64,000 nt of DNA from Massilia sp. IC2-278 (GCF_020708045.1 NZ_JAJFES010000002.1:62001-126000); one strand, 5' to 3'. Positions 49,106 to 58,216 are shown, numbered from the stretch's first letter. Notes: generated by a model from the letters alone, not told the origin. Made by a program: numbers and translations.

Positions 49106-51562
49106 ATGCACGGAATTCAAGGAGCAGTAGTAAAAGCAGGCGCGGTCGCGATTGCGCTGGCACTGAGCGGATGCGGCGGTGGCGGCGGCGATAGCGCCGG
49201 CGCCAATCCGCCGGTCTCGGTGTCGCCGGCCCCCCAGCGCATCGTGCAAGGCACGGCGGCCAAGGGCCTGATCAAGGGCGCCAAGGTCAGTGTCTACGAG
49301 ATCGACGCCCAGGGCGTGCGCGCCGCCGCTGCGCTGGCGACCGGCACCACCGGCACCAACGGCGGCTACAAGCTGCAGATTCCTGCTTCCGTGCGCAACT
49401 TCGTGATCGTGGTCAGCGCGGCGCAGGGCGCCGTCATGGCCGACGAAGTCAGCGGCACCGACCTGCCAATTCCCGACAGCATGACCTTGCGCAGCGTGGT
49501 GACGCTGGCCGAGGCCGCCACCGGCGCCTATGAAGGCAGCGTGACCCCGCTGACCGAAATGATCGTTCGTACGGCAGAGACCGCCGACGGCAAGCTGACC
49601 CAACAGGCCGTTGCCCAGGCCAAGGTCAACGTGCGCACCATGCTCGGCTTCGACCCCGAGACCGTGAAACCGGTGAACTCGAACAGCGCCGCCGCGGCCA
49701 GCGCCAGCGAAGACGAGAAGAACCAGAGCCTGGCCCTGGCCGCCATCTCGAAGATGGGCAACACGGTCAGCGCCGATTGCGCCCAGAGCACGCCGGGCGA
49801 ACGCATTTCCTGCGTCGTCGGCAAGCTGGCTTCCTCGGTCACCCTGAAGGATGGCCAGCCTGGCCTGGAACAAACCCGCCTGGCGCAATTCCGCGAAGCG
49901 GTGCAGACCGTTGCGCTGGACCAGAACGTGAACCGCACCGGCAAGGTCAAGGTTGTCGGCATTCCCGTGCTGACCCCGGCGCCGACCACGGGCGTGACGG
50001 ATCCGACCACGCCGACCGCGCCAACCACGCCGACGACGCCGACCAATCCGGCCAACCCGGAACCGGCGCCTACCACGCCGACCACCCCAAGCACGCCTGA
50101 GCCGGTCCCGACGACGCCGACCACGCCAACCACCCCGGCCACCCCGCCGGTGGGCGCGACGCCGACCCAGCTCGAAGCGACCAAGGTCCTGTTCGGCAGC
50201 CTGCGCACCAACCTGAACGTGCTCGGCGCCGCCGACGGCTTCCGTGCCACGGCCGATGCCGTCAAGGCCGACCTGAACAACAACATCCTGCCGCTCGGTA
50301 ACGATGCCAGGGACCTGGCAACGCTGGCGGTCAGTGCAGTCGACCTGCTCGACCAGATCCGTGCCAGCAGGAACTGGTTCAAGACCTACGGCCGTGTGGT
50401 CAACAATGTCGTGACCATCTCCCCCGTTCCTTACAATATCGCGAACGGCGATGGCGGCTGCGCAATTGTCGTCAACCCGCTCAGCCTGACCTGCACCGTC
50501 GTGCGGAACAACTACCTGCCGGGATCGGTTGCAACGAGCTTTACGGCCGGCACCCAGGTGTACGCGACGCGCGTCTTCAAGATCGAGCCGAAGGCGGGCA
50601 GCACCACCGACTACACCTACAGCGCCTGGTTCGAAAGGAATACGGCCCGCTACGAGGGCTGGACCATCGTCGGCGAGCCGGTGAAGGAAACGATCGGCAC
50701 CACCCAGACCGGCACCCTGACGCTGGCACGCGGCGCCAACCTGATGCAGCTGGCCGTCAACGGCCGCCTGCCTGGCCGCCTGAACGCCGGCGGCGCCCTG
50801 GACAGCGACTTTGAGGACTGGAAACTCGACGTCACCCGCACCGAGGAAGCCGGCGGCCTGGCCCTGTACAAGTTCGGCGGCGAGTTCAGCGCGACCAAGG
50901 CGGGCCAGCCGGCCGGCAAGGTCTCGATTGCGAACACCTCCTTCCTGCGCATGGCGCTGCCGCAAGACAGCAGCAAGGTCGCCGTGAACGAGGCCAACGA
51001 ACTCGAAGTGACCCTGAACGGCACGGTGGGCAACACCCGCGTCAGCGGCACCTTGCGCGCCGCGGGCGACAAGCTGGACAAGAGCCAGACCAAACGCATG
51101 CCGACCAACGTGCTGTTCGAGGGCTGGCTCGAGCACCAGGGCGAGATCGCCTTCAGCGGCAGCGCCGGGCTCACCCGTCTCGACTACGACAAGTTCGATG
51201 CCTCGATTCCGGAGTCGGACAGCAACTTCGCGCTCGACATCATGGAGATCCGCGGCGTGCTGACGCTGCCGAACCGTCCGCGTTTCGGCCTGGTGCTGGG
51301 CGCCACCCGCACCGGCGCCGACAGCGCCAACATCAATGCCCAGTACCGCGACGGCACTTCGGTCATCAATGCCAAGGTATCGGCCAGGGTTGGCGAGCGT
51401 CATCCGCTGGTGAAGGTGTCGAGCGCGGAAGGCGTCGCCTTCTCGTTCACGGATACCTCGTCGCCGGTGCCGGTGACCAAGGACGGCGCGGTCGTGGCCC
51501 AGCTCGACCTGGCCAAGGGCATCATCACCTACAGCGACGGCAGCACCGAATCGCTGAAGTAA
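49106..51562 (+). CDS. Large lipoprotein of unknown function
   Basis: An 818-residue lipoprotein: lipobox ALSGC (Cys 23) followed by a Gly run. About 48-110 resembles a small beta-sandwich of the carboxypeptidase-regulatory type (GTAAKGLIKGAKVSVYE, NGGYKLQIP). Then an Ala-rich helical segment, a Pro/Thr tract at about 290-350 (PTTPTTPTNPANPEPAP-like), and a C-terminal 460-residue part, probably beta-rich, that I do not recognise. GAGAGA precedes the ATG. A strong terminator follows. Surface or periplasmic role is inferred from the lipobox only. Confidence 0.75.
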   Translation: MHGIQGAVVKAGAVAIALALSGCGGGGGDSAGANPPVSVSPAPQRIVQGTAAKGLIKGAKVSVYEIDAQGVRAAAALATGTTGTNGGYKLQIPASVRNFVIVVSAAQGAVMADEVSGTDLPIPDSMTLRSVVTLAEAATGAYEGSVTPLTEMIVRTAETADGKLTQQAVAQAKVNVRTMLGFDPETVKPVNSNSAAAASASEDEKNQSLALAAISKMGNTVSADCAQSTPGERISCVVGKLASSVTLKDGQPGLEQTRLAQFREAVQTVALDQNVNRTGKVKVVGIPVLTPAPTTGVTDPTTPTAPTTPTTPTNPANPEPAPTTPTTPSTPEPVPTTPTTPTTPATPPVGATPTQLEATKVLFGSLRTNLNVLGAADGFRATADAVKADLNNNILPLGNDARDLATLAVSAVDLLDQIRASRNWFKTYGRVVNNVVTISPVPYNIANGDGGCAIVVNPLSLTCTVVRNNYLPGSVATSFTAGTQVYATRVFKIEPKAGSTTDYTYSAWFERNTARYEGWTIVGEPVKETIGTTQTGTLTLARGANLMQLAVNGRLPGRLNAGGALDSDFEDWKLDVTRTEEAGGLALYKFGGEFSATKAGQPAGKVSIANTSFLRMALPQDSSKVAVNEANELEVTLNGTVGNTRVSGTLRAAGDKLDKSQTKRMPTNVLFEGWLEHQGEIAFSGSAGLTRLDYDKFDASIPESDSNFALDIMEIRGVLTLPNRPRFGLVLGATRTGADSANINAQYRDGTSVINAKVSARVGERHPLVKVSSAEGVAFSFTDTSSPVPVTKDGAVVAQLDLAKGIITYSDGSTESLK

Positions 51563-51584
51563 CCGGAACGCAAGGCGTTTCCTT

Positions 51585-51616
51585 CAAGCCTGGCGCCATG
51601 CGCCAGGCTTTTTTAT
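51585..51616 (+). terminator. Terminator after the large lipoprotein
   Basis: AAGCCTGGCG/CGCCAGGCTT stem followed by TTTTTT on the plus strand, 23 bp after the stop and immediately before the barrel protein start. Confidence 0.9.
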
Positions 51617-51626
51617 CACCTTTATC

Positions 51627-52733
51627 ATGCGATCAATCCTCTTGACCGGCGTCCTCGCCTGCGGTGCCGCCGGCGCCCAGGCCCTGCCCGCGCCAACCGC
51701 ACCGGCGCCGGATGGCTGGACCGTGTATTCCGACCTCGCCGTCTGGCAAGCCAGCGACGCCGTGCCGATCAGCCAGATCGACGGCGACTGGACCAGCTAC
51801 ACGCCGCGCGCCGGACGCAATACCGCCCTGATGCGCAACCGGGCCGCGCTCGGCGTCCGGAAAGGGCGCTGGCGCCTGGGCTGGGAACTGCGCCAGGATG
51901 CCTTCCTGGTCACCGACCGCGCCTCGCTCGACGCCTTCTACCTGTACCAGCAAAAACACAAGCCGGCGCCACCGGCCAGCTTCGCGCTCCAGGCGCGCTA
52001 TTTCTCCTGGAAGGCGCAAGGCTTGCGCATCGGTTACACCCTGGACGCACCGGGCTTTGGCGGACGCAGCAGTACGGTCGAGATCAGCGGCGCCGTGTAC
52101 GGCAAGCAGCGCCTGCGCGCGCGCAGCGTGGATGGCACGCTCAGCTACCCGCAGGCGGAAACCTATGCCTTTGCCGCCAATCACACGGATGCCGACAGCC
52201 GCATGACGTACCCGTTCATGAACGAGATGCCGAGCGCCTCCGGGGCCGGGCTGTCGCTGGCGGCCACGGTGCCGCTGGCCGAGGCCTGGACGCTGCGGCT
52301 GCAGGCCGACGACCTGGCCAGCCGCCTGCGCTGGAAACACCTGCCGGTGAATGCCGAGTCGCTCAGTTCCAACGTCACGTCCTACGACGCAAACGGCTAC
52401 GTCAACTACCGCCCTATGCTGCGCGGACGCAAGCAGCAGCTCGAACGCGACTTCAAGGTGCCGCGCTATACGGCCGCCGCCCTCGACTACCGCTACGAGG
52501 ACTGGGGCGCCGGACTGCACCTTGCGCGGTATGCGGGCGAAACGATCCCGACCCTGTCGCTGTCGCGCCGCTTCGGCTGGCTGACCGTGCACGGCAACCT
52601 GGAAACGCGCTTCGACAGTGCCGGCATCGGCCTGGAGGCGGGCAATTTCCGCTTCCAGCTGCAATCCGACAAGCTGGACCTCGACGACGCGAAAGCGCGC
52701 TCGCTGCAACTGCACTATCACCTGGTGTTCTGA
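51627..52733 (+). CDS. Probable outer-membrane beta-barrel protein
   Basis: A 368-residue exported protein. Signal peptide MRSILLTGVLACGAAGAQA, then alternating amphipathic strands with aromatic girdles (GRWRLGWELRQDAFLV, GLRIGYTLDAPGFGG, LTVHGNLETRFDS). It ends in the outer-membrane signature L-H-Y-H-L-V-F with terminal Phe, so insertion by BAM is likely. I recognise no named family. It starts only 10 bp after the lipoprotein's terminator, so expression depends on readthrough or a promoter inside that gene. The two may be a functional pair (inference). Confidence 0.72.
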   Translation: MRSILLTGVLACGAAGAQALPAPTAPAPDGWTVYSDLAVWQASDAVPISQIDGDWTSYTPRAGRNTALMRNRAALGVRKGRWRLGWELRQDAFLVTDRASLDAFYLYQQKHKPAPPASFALQARYFSWKAQGLRIGYTLDAPGFGGRSSTVEISGAVYGKQRLRARSVDGTLSYPQAETYAFAANHTDADSRMTYPFMNEMPSASGAGLSLAATVPLAEAWTLRLQADDLASRLRWKHLPVNAESLSSNVTSYDANGYVNYRPMLRGRKQQLERDFKVPRYTAAALDYRYEDWGAGLHLARYAGETIPTLSLSRRFGWLTVHGNLETRFDSAGIGLEAGNFRFQLQSDKLDLDDAKARSLQLHYHLVF

Positions 52734-52771
52734 ACCGCGGACCGGTCCCGTACCGGGCTGCGGCGCAGGAA

Positions 52772-52810
52772 TAAAAAATCCCGGCAACGCGTGGGCGCTG
52801 CCGGGATTCT
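52772..52810 (-). terminator. Terminator of the metF transcript
   Basis: AATCCCGGCA / TGCCGGGATT stem with an 11-nt loop. On the minus strand it is followed by TTTTTTATT. It lies about 30 nt after the metF stop and may serve both converging genes. Confidence 0.88.
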
Positions 52811-52838
52811 TGTCGTGTACCGCCCGCGGGCGGACCGT

Positions 52839-53681
52839 TTACCGGGTCGACTGGCCGGTCAGGCGTTGCCAGATGGCGGTGGTGGCCGCCGCCTGGTTCA
52901 TGCTGTAGAAGTGCAGGCCGGGCGCGCCGCCGGCCAGCAGGCGTTCGGCCAGGTCGGTTACCACGTCCAGGCCGAAGGCCTTGATCGAGGCGCTGTCGTC
53001 GCCGAAGCTGGCCAGCTTCAGCCGCACCCAGCGCGGAATCTCGGCGCCGCACATGTCGGAAAAACGCATCAACTGCGTGTAGTTCGTGATCGGCATGATG
53101 CCGGCCACGATCGGCACCTCGATGCCCAGCTTGCGCACGTTGTCGACGAACTGGAAATAGGCGTCGGCATTGTAGAAGTACTGGGTGATCGCGGCATTTG
53201 CGCCGGCGCCGATCTTGCGCGCGAAGTTCTGCAGATCGTCGTGCGGCGAACGGGCCTGCGGATGCATTTCCGGGTAGGCCGCCACCTCGATGTGGAACCA
53301 GTCGCCGGTTTCCTGGCGAATGAATTCCACCAGTTCATTGGCGTAGCGCAGTTCGCCAGCGCCGCCATAGCCGCTCGGCAAATCGCCGCGCAATGCCACC
53401 AGGCGCCGGATGCCTTGCTGCTGGAACTGCTGCAGGATGGCGCGGATCGACGCGCGCGTGGCGCCGATGCAGGACAGGTGGGGCGCCGCGGCGTGGCCAT
53501 CGGCCATGATGTCAAGCACGGTGTCGAGGGTGCCCTGCTGGGTCGAACCGCCGGCGCCGAAGGTCACCGAGAAATACGTCGGGTTCAGTTCGGCCAGCTT
53601 GCGGCGCGTGACGCGCAGTTTTTCCACGCCCTCGGGAGTCTTGGGCGGGAAGAACTCGATGCTGAAATTATGCGTTTCCAT
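52839..53681 (-). CDS. metF: Methylenetetrahydrofolate reductase
   Basis: A 280-residue FAD-dependent TIM-barrel enzyme making 5-methyl-THF for methionine synthesis. SIEFFPPKTPEG near 7-18 (with the catalytic Glu), VTFGAGGSTQQGT near 39-51, LVALRGDLP near 94-102, and EVAAYPEMHPQA near 132-143 are all standard. Its ATG lies inside the end of the preceding small membrane protein gene (14-bp overlap). With ahcY upstream and metK nearby it completes the methyl cycle. Confidence 0.97.
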   Translation of the reverse strand: METHNFSIEFFPPKTPEGVEKLRVTRRKLAELNPTYFSVTFGAGGSTQQGTLDTVLDIMADGHAAAPHLSCIGATRASIRAILQQFQQQGIRRLVALRGDLPSGYGGAGELRYANELVEFIRQETGDWFHIEVAAYPEMHPQARSPHDDLQNFARKIGAGANAAITQYFYNADAYFQFVDNVRKLGIEVPIVAGIMPITNYTQLMRFSDMCGAEIPRWVRLKLASFGDDSASIKAFGLDVVTDLAERLLAGGAPGLHFYSMNQAAATTAIWQRLTGQSTR

Positions 53682-54021
53682 CGTCTTTCAGGAGCAAGGT
53701 AGAAAGCGCCCACGAAATGATGCTGTACAGGATAGCCGCCAGGAAGGCCGACCAGAAACCCGCCACCTCGAAACCGCTCACCCAGTGCGACACCAGCCAG
53801 AACAGCAAGGCATTGATGACCAGGATAAACAGCCCCATCGACAGCAGCGTGACGGGTAAAGTCAACAATACCAGCAGGGGCCGGATCAGCGTGTTGACCA
53901 GGCCCAGCACCAGCGCGGCGATCAGGGCGGTGCCGACATTGCTGACGGCGACGGAGTGCATCAGGTAAGGCAGGGCCATCAGCGCAGCAGCGTTGATCAG
54001 CCAGGTCAGGAGCAGGCGCAT
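53668..54021 (-). CDS. Phage-holin-like family small membrane protein
   Basis: A 117-residue, four-TM protein (MRLLLTWLINAAALMALPYL, ALIAALVLGLVNTLIRPLLVLLT, MGLFILVINALLFWLV, FWSAFLAAILYSIISWAL). The block VLGLVNTLIRPLLVLLTLPVTLLSMGLFILVINA (positions 37-70) is the signature of the DUF360/YvlD group often labelled phage holin family. It is a chromosomal housekeeping-type gene here, not phage. Start ATG 54021. It lies between ahcY and metF and overlaps metF. Its role in the methyl cycle, if any, is unknown. Confidence 0.85.
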   Translation of the reverse strand: MRLLLTWLINAAALMALPYLMHSVAVSNVGTALIAALVLGLVNTLIRPLLVLLTLPVTLLSMGLFILVINALLFWLVSHWVSGFEVAGFWSAFLAAILYSIISWALSTLLLKDDGNA

Positions 54022-54067
54022 GTTCAACTTCTTTCGTGGTGCGTTTCTTGTTATTGGGTAGGAAGAC

Positions 54068-54130
54068 ACGGATCATGCCAGCGCCATGTGACAAGGGCAT
54101 GATCCGTCATGGGCGGCCATGCCTGCCCAT
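54068..54130 (-). other. Two inverted repeats between ahcY and the holin-like gene
   Basis: A perfect 12-bp inverted repeat (acggatcatgcc, 54068-54079; complement 54096-54107, 16-nt loop), followed by an imperfect one (catgggcgg/cctgcccatg, 54108-54130). There is no T-run on either strand. They may stabilise the ahcY 3' end or reduce readthrough. Confidence 0.5.
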
Positions 54131-54181
54131 GCGCGGGCGCACGCGGCGCCAGCCTAATTACTACACGGATTGCCGCGCTAA

Positions 54182-55594
54182 TTAATAGCGGTAGTGATCC
54201 GGCTTGTACGGACCGTCCTGGCTCACCGAGATGTAGGCAGCCTGCTCTTCGGTCAGCGTGGTCAGCTGGGCGTTCAGCTTCTTCAGCTGCAGGCGCGCGA
54301 CCTTTTCGTCCAGGTGCTTCGGCAGCGTGTAGACGCCGACCGGGTACTTGTCGGTGTTGGCGAACAGCTCGATCTGGGCGATGGTCTGGTTCGCGAACGA
54401 CGAGCTCATCACGTACGACGGGTGACCGGTGCCGCAGCCCAGGTTCACCAGGCGGCCTTCGGCCAGCAGGATGATGCGGCGGCCCGACGGGAAGATCACG
54501 TGGTCGACCTGCGGCTTGATGTTTTCCCACTCGTACTTCTTGAGCGCGGCGACTTCGATTTCGTTGTCGAAGTGACCGATGTTGCAGACGATCGCCTGGT
54601 CCTTCATCTTGAGCATGTGCTCTTCGGTGATGACATGGTAGTTGCCGGTGCAGGTGACAAAAATGTCGCCGTGTTCGGCAGCGTAGTCCATGGTCACGAC
54701 GCGGTAGCCTTCCATCGCCGCCTGCAGTGCGCAGATCGGATCGATTTCGGTGACCCACACTTGCGCCGACAGGGCGCGCATGGCCTGGGCCGAGCCCTTG
54801 CCGACGTCACCGTAACCGGCGATGACGGCGACCTTGCCGGCCACCATCACGTCGGTGGCGCGCTTGATGCCGTCGACCAGCGATTCGCGGCAGCCGTACA
54901 GGTTGTCGAACTTCGACTTGGTGACCGAGTCGTTGACGTTGATCGCCGGGAAGGCCAGTTTGCCTTCCTGGTGCATCTGGTACAGGCGGTGCACGCCGGT
55001 GGTGGTTTCCTCGGTCACGCCCAGGATGCATGGCAGGCGCTTCGAATACCACGACGGGTCTTTTGCCAGGCGGCCCTTGATGGCGTTGAACAGGCAGATT
55101 TCTTCTTCCGAGCCTGGGTTGGCCAGCACGGAGATGTCTTTTTCGGCGCGGGTGCCCAGGTGCAGCAGCAGGGTCGCGTCGCCGCCGTCGTCGAGGATCA
55201 TGTTGGCATGGTTGTCGCCCGGCCACTCGAAGATGCGGTGGGTGTATTCCCAGTATTCGTCCAGGGTTTCGCCCTTGATGGCGAACACCGGCGTGCCGAC
55301 CGACGCGATGGCGGCGGCGGCGTGGTCCTGGGTCGAATAGATGTTGCACGACGCCCAGCGCACTTGTGCGCCGAGGGCTTCCAGCGTGCGGATCAGCACG
55401 GCGGTCTGGATGGTCATGTGCAGGGAACCGGCAATGCGCGCGCCCTTCAGGGGCTGGGTCGCAGCGTATTCCTCGCGGATCGCCATCAGGCCCGGCATTT
55501 CGGTTTCGGCGATGCGGATTTCCTTCTCGCCCCAGGAGGCCAGGGAGATGTCTGCAACGAGGAAGTCTTGGGTGTCTTTCAGTACGGCGCTCAT
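54182..55594 (-). CDS. ahcY: Adenosylhomocysteinase
   Basis: A 470-residue NAD-dependent enzyme splitting S-adenosylhomocysteine to adenosine and homocysteine, removing the inhibitor of methyltransferases. [15 protein letters not shown] near 83-97, [16 protein letters not shown] near 221-236, the NAD-binding [14 protein letters not shown] near 260-273, and C-terminal KPDHYRY. AAGGAGG lies 5 nt before the ATG at 55594; a GTG one codon earlier is too close. An SAH riboswitch in the 5' UTR should raise expression when SAH accumulates. Confidence 0.98.
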   Translation of the reverse strand: MSAVLKDTQDFLVADISLASWGEKEIRIAETEMPGLMAIREEYAATQPLKGARIAGSLHMTIQTAVLIRTLEALGAQVRWASCNIYSTQDHAAAAIASVGTPVFAIKGETLDEYWEYTHRIFEWPGDNHANMILDDGGDATLLLHLGTRAEKDISVLANPGSEEEICLFNAIKGRLAKDPSWYSKRLPCILGVTEETTTGVHRLYQMHQEGKLAFPAINVNDSVTKSKFDNLYGCRESLVDGIKRATDVMVAGKVAVIAGYGDVGKGSAQAMRALSAQVWVTEIDPICALQAAMEGYRVVTMDYAAEHGDIFVTCTGNYHVITEEHMLKMKDQAIVCNIGHFDNEIEVAALKKYEWENIKPQVDHVIFPSGRRIILLAEGRLVNLGCGTGHPSYVMSSSFANQTIAQIELFANTDKYPVGVYTLPKHLDEKVARLQLKKLNAQLTTLTEEQAAYISVSQDGPYKPDHYRY

Positions 55595-55625
55595 CACGCC
55601 CTCCTTTCAATGTTTAGAAAAAAGT

Positions 55626-55694
55626 AACGTGAGCGCGGTGTTGATGTCCGAGCCTGGCGAAAAGGAATCTTTTCGTCGCAACGCTCCTCGGAAC
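55626..55694 (-). promoter_or_regulatory. SAH riboswitch upstream of ahcY
   Basis: Minus strand CCGAGGAGCGTTGCGACG, a second hairpin (CGAAAAG..CTTTTCG), then GCCAGGCTCGG and GCGCTCACG match the SAH aptamer. P1 pairs CCGAG (55691-55687) with CTCGG (55652-55648). The pseudoknot pairs GAGCG with CGCTC near 55635. It ends about 30 nt before the ahcY Shine-Dalgarno. SAH binding turns expression on in known members. Confidence 0.92.
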
Positions 55695-55813
55695 GGAGTA
55701 GTTTAGCACGGATGACGGTTTGAGGAACCTCAGCGGAGCTGGATTTGCTGCACCTGCAACATGAGTCGGGAATATGGCTCCGGAATTGATCTTCGCGATG
55801 CGTCTCGATTTTC

Positions 55814-55981
55814 GTAGGGTGGACACCTGTGTCCACGCGGTATGGCACCGTTGAGTATTCGGGCATGACCGAAGCCATTAGAGCATCAGCCTTCTAAGCT
55901 GAGGGTCGAACTATCAGGCAATCGTCAACGCCAGTGGTATGCACGAGTACCATACCGCGTGGGCACAGGTGCCCACCCTAC
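55814..55981. repeat. GTAGGGTGG-family paired-arm element (MITE-like)
   Basis: A 168-bp element with 32-bp inverted ends (55814-55845 and 55950-55981) identical at 30 positions. The two differences are compensatory within each arm's own hairpin (GGACAC/GTGTCC against GGGCAC/GTGCCC). It lies between the ahcY riboswitch and the metK stop and occupies most of the 322-bp gene-free stretch. No ORF or transposase is inside. Confidence 0.8.
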
Positions 55982-56013
55982 CAAAGCAGCCAGGCTCCTG
56001 GCCGTTTCATCTT

Positions 56014-57180
56014 TTACGACAGGCCGGCTTCCGCGCGCAGCAGCGCCGCCTTGTCGGTGCGCTCCCAGCTGAACTCCGGCTCTTCGCGGCCGAAGTGGCC
56101 GTAGGCCGCGCTTTTCTGGTAGATCGGGCGCAGCAGGTCGAGCATCTGGACGATGCCTTTCGGGCGCAGGTCGAAGTGTTCCATCACCAGCTTAGCGATC
56201 TTCTCGTCGGAGATCACGCCGGTACCTTCGGTGTACACGGTGATGTTGATCGGACGCGCCACGCCGATGGCGTAGCTGACCTGCACCTGGCACTGGCGCG
56301 CCAGGCCGGCGGCGACGATGTTCTTCGCCACGTAGCGTGCGGCGTAGGCGGCCGAGCGGTCGACCTTCGACGGGTCCTTGCCCGAGAACGCGCCGCCGCC
56401 GTGCGGAGCTGCGCCGCCGTAGGTGTCGACGATGATCTTGCGGCCGGTCAGGCCGCAGTCGCCCTGCGGGCCGCCGATGACGAAGCGGCCGGTCGGGTTG
56501 ACCAGGTACTTGGTGCCCTGCAGCCACTCGCGCGGCAGGATAGGCTTGATGATTTCCTCGATCACCGCTTCCTCGATCTGCGAGTGGGTGACGTCCGGGT
56601 GGTGCTGGGTCGACAGGACCACGGTGTCGACCGCGACCGGGCGGCCGTCGACGTAGCGCAGGGTGACCTGCGACTTGGCGTCCGGGCGCAGCCATGCCAG
56701 GCGGCCGTCCTTGCGCAGCTGCGACTGGCGCTCGACCAGGCGGTGGGCGTAGTGGATAGCGGCCGGCATCAGCTCGGCGGTTTCGTCGCAGGCGTAGCCG
56801 AACATCAGGCCCTGGTCGCCGGCGCCCTGGTCGAGGTCGAGGCCCGCGCCTTCGTCGACGCCCTGGGCGATGTCCGGCGACTGCCTGTCGTAGCAGACCA
56901 TGACCGCGCAGCCCTTGTAGTCGATGCCGAAGTCGGTGTTGTCGTAGCCGATGCGCTTGATGGTGTTGCGTGCCACGCCGATATAATCGACGTTGGCGTG
57001 GGTCGTGATTTCACCTGCCAGCACGACGAGGCCGGTATTGCACAGCGTTTCGGCGGCGACACGCGCGCGCGGGTCCTGCTCGAGGATGGCGTCGAGAATC
57101 GCGTCCGAAATCTGGTCGGCAACTTTGTCGGGATGGCCTTCCGAGACGGATTCGGAAGTAAAGAGGTAATCGTTGGACAT
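56014..57180 (-). CDS. metK: S-adenosylmethionine synthetase
   Basis: A 388-residue enzyme making SAM from methionine and [24 protein letters not shown] near 7-27 (ATP/Mg site), [15 protein letters not shown] near 120-134 (signature 1), and [19 protein letters not shown] near 261-279 (signature 2). The ATG at 57180 follows AGGAG. Divergent from the lipid A acyltransferase operon. No SAM riboswitch is recognisable in the 184-bp space between the starts. Confidence 0.98.
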   Translation of the reverse strand: MSNDYLFTSESVSEGHPDKVADQISDAILDAILEQDPRARVAAETLCNTGLVVLAGEITTHANVDYIGVARNTIKRIGYDNTDFGIDYKGCAVMVCYDRQSPDIAQGVDEGAGLDLDQGAGDQGLMFGYACDETAELMPAAIHYAHRLVERQSQLRKDGRLAWLRPDAKSQVTLRYVDGRPVAVDTVVLSTQHHPDVTHSQIEEAVIEEIIKPILPREWLQGTKYLVNPTGRFVIGGPQGDCGLTGRKIIVDTYGGAAPHGGGAFSGKDPSKVDRSAAYAARYVAKNIVAAGLARQCQVQVSYAIGVARPINITVYTEGTGVISDEKIAKLVMEHFDLRPKGIVQMLDLLRPIYQKSAAYGHFGREEPEFSWERTDKAALLRAEAGLS

Positions 57181-57252
57181 GAAGGCTCCTGTTACTGTTC
57201 ATAAAACTGCCGCAGCAACATGCCTGCGACGCTTTAGCGACATTTATATTCC

Positions 57253-57273
57253 GCTTCGCAAGTTGTCTATTAA
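57253..57273 (-). promoter_or_regulatory. Tentative metK promoter elements
   Basis: Minus strand TAGACA (57273-57268 region) and TATAAA, about 15 bp apart, lie roughly 70 bp before the metK ATG. The spacing is short for sigma-70, so this is a weak call. Confidence 0.25.
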
Positions 57274-57287
57274 CTCGGCGGATCCTG

Positions 57288-57308
57288 CGTAAAGTGGTAT
57301 TTTACGCT
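57288..57308. promoter_or_regulatory. Palindrome in the metK / lpxL intergenic region
   Basis: GCGTAAA-N7-TTTACGC, a perfect 7-bp inverted repeat between the divergent metK and acyltransferase genes. It could be an operator acting on either gene, or a small RNA hairpin. No regulator can be named. Confidence 0.45.
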
Positions 57309-57364
57309 CCTTTAAGAAATTTTTGGCGGAGGGGGCCGTCTCGTCCTCAACCCCGATCAAACGC

Positions 57365-58216
57365 ATGCTAGTTATTTTATTCAGAGTCTTGTCAATTTTT
57401 CCCCTGCGCATGCTGCACGCCCTGGGCGCGGCGCTGGGCTGGCTGGTCTATCTGCTCTCCCCTTCCTACCGCCGCCGCCTCGACGCCAACCTGGCCCAGG
57501 CCGGCTATAGCGCCTATCGGCGCGCCGCTGTCGCCGAGGCCGGCAAGGCCATCGTCGAGCTGGCTTTCGTCTGGTGCGGCAAGCCGGAACGCGTGGCGCG
57601 CCATGCCACCGTCGAGAACTGGGACATGGTCCAGCGCGTGCTCGATGCCGGCCGCGGGATTGTGTTCCTGACGCCACACTTGGGCTGCTTCGAGATGACG
57701 GCCCAGCAAATCGCCCTGCACACGGCCTTGACGGTCATGTATCGCCCTCCGCGCAAGGACGCCCTGCGGCCGCTGGTCGAAGGCGCGCGTGCACGCCATA
57801 ACCTGCACTTGGCGCCGGCGAACCTGTCGGGCGTGCGCATCCTGGCAAAGACCCTGAAAAGCGGCCAGCCGATCGGCCTGCTGCCCGACCAGGTGCCGCA
57901 GGAAGGCGAAGGCATTTGGGCGAAGTGGTTCGGCCGCAACGCGTACACGATGACCCTGCCCGCAAAGCTGGCCCAGCTGGGCAAGGCCGACATCCTGCTG
58001 GTGTATGCCGAGCGCCTGCCGAAGGGACGCGGCTACGTGGTGCGCTTCGTGCCCTTCGAGGGCGAACTGAGCGGCGGCCCGGCCGAGCAGGCAGCCAGCA
58101 TCAACCGCGCCATGGAACAACTCATTGCGCGTGCCCCGGCCCAGTATTTCTGGAGCTATAACCGCTATAAACAACCGCAGGGTGTCGATGCACCGCAAGC
58201 CGAGGCCGTCGCATGA
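57365..58216 (+). CDS. LpxL/HtrB-type lipid A acyltransferase, copy 1
   Basis: A 283-residue inner-membrane lysophospholipid/lipid A acyltransferase that adds secondary acyl chains to Kdo-lipid A. N-terminal membrane anchor (LVILFRVLSIFPLRML), catalytic H-x4-E in PHLGCFEMTAQQ near 117-122, VMYRPPRKDAL near 138-148, and GLLPDQVPQEGEGIW near 180-194. I use the ATG at 57365. A TTG 14 codons upstream is open but adds a polar N-terminus. Its stop overlaps the next gene's ATG (ATGA). Confidence 0.9.
   Translation: MLVILFRVLSIFPLRMLHALGAALGWLVYLLSPSYRRRLDANLAQAGYSAYRRAAVAEAGKAIVELAFVWCGKPERVARHATVENWDMVQRVLDAGRGIVFLTPHLGCFEMTAQQIALHTALTVMYRPPRKDALRPLVEGARARHNLHLAPANLSGVRILAKTLKSGQPIGLLPDQVPQEGEGIWAKWFGRNAYTMTLPAKLAQLGKADILLVYAERLPKGRGYVVRFVPFEGELSGGPAEQAASINRAMEQLIARAPAQYFWSYNRYKQPQGVDAPQAEAVA

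Noticed and set aside
53668..54021. Prophage remnant, suggested by the holin-like family name
   Set aside because: The protein belongs to a chromosomal four-TM family and lies between ahcY and metF. No other phage gene is present.
57181..57364. SAM-sensing riboswitch before metK
   Set aside because: No match by eye to SAM-I, SAM-II or other known aptamer cores. Only a short palindrome and weak promoter-like boxes are seen.
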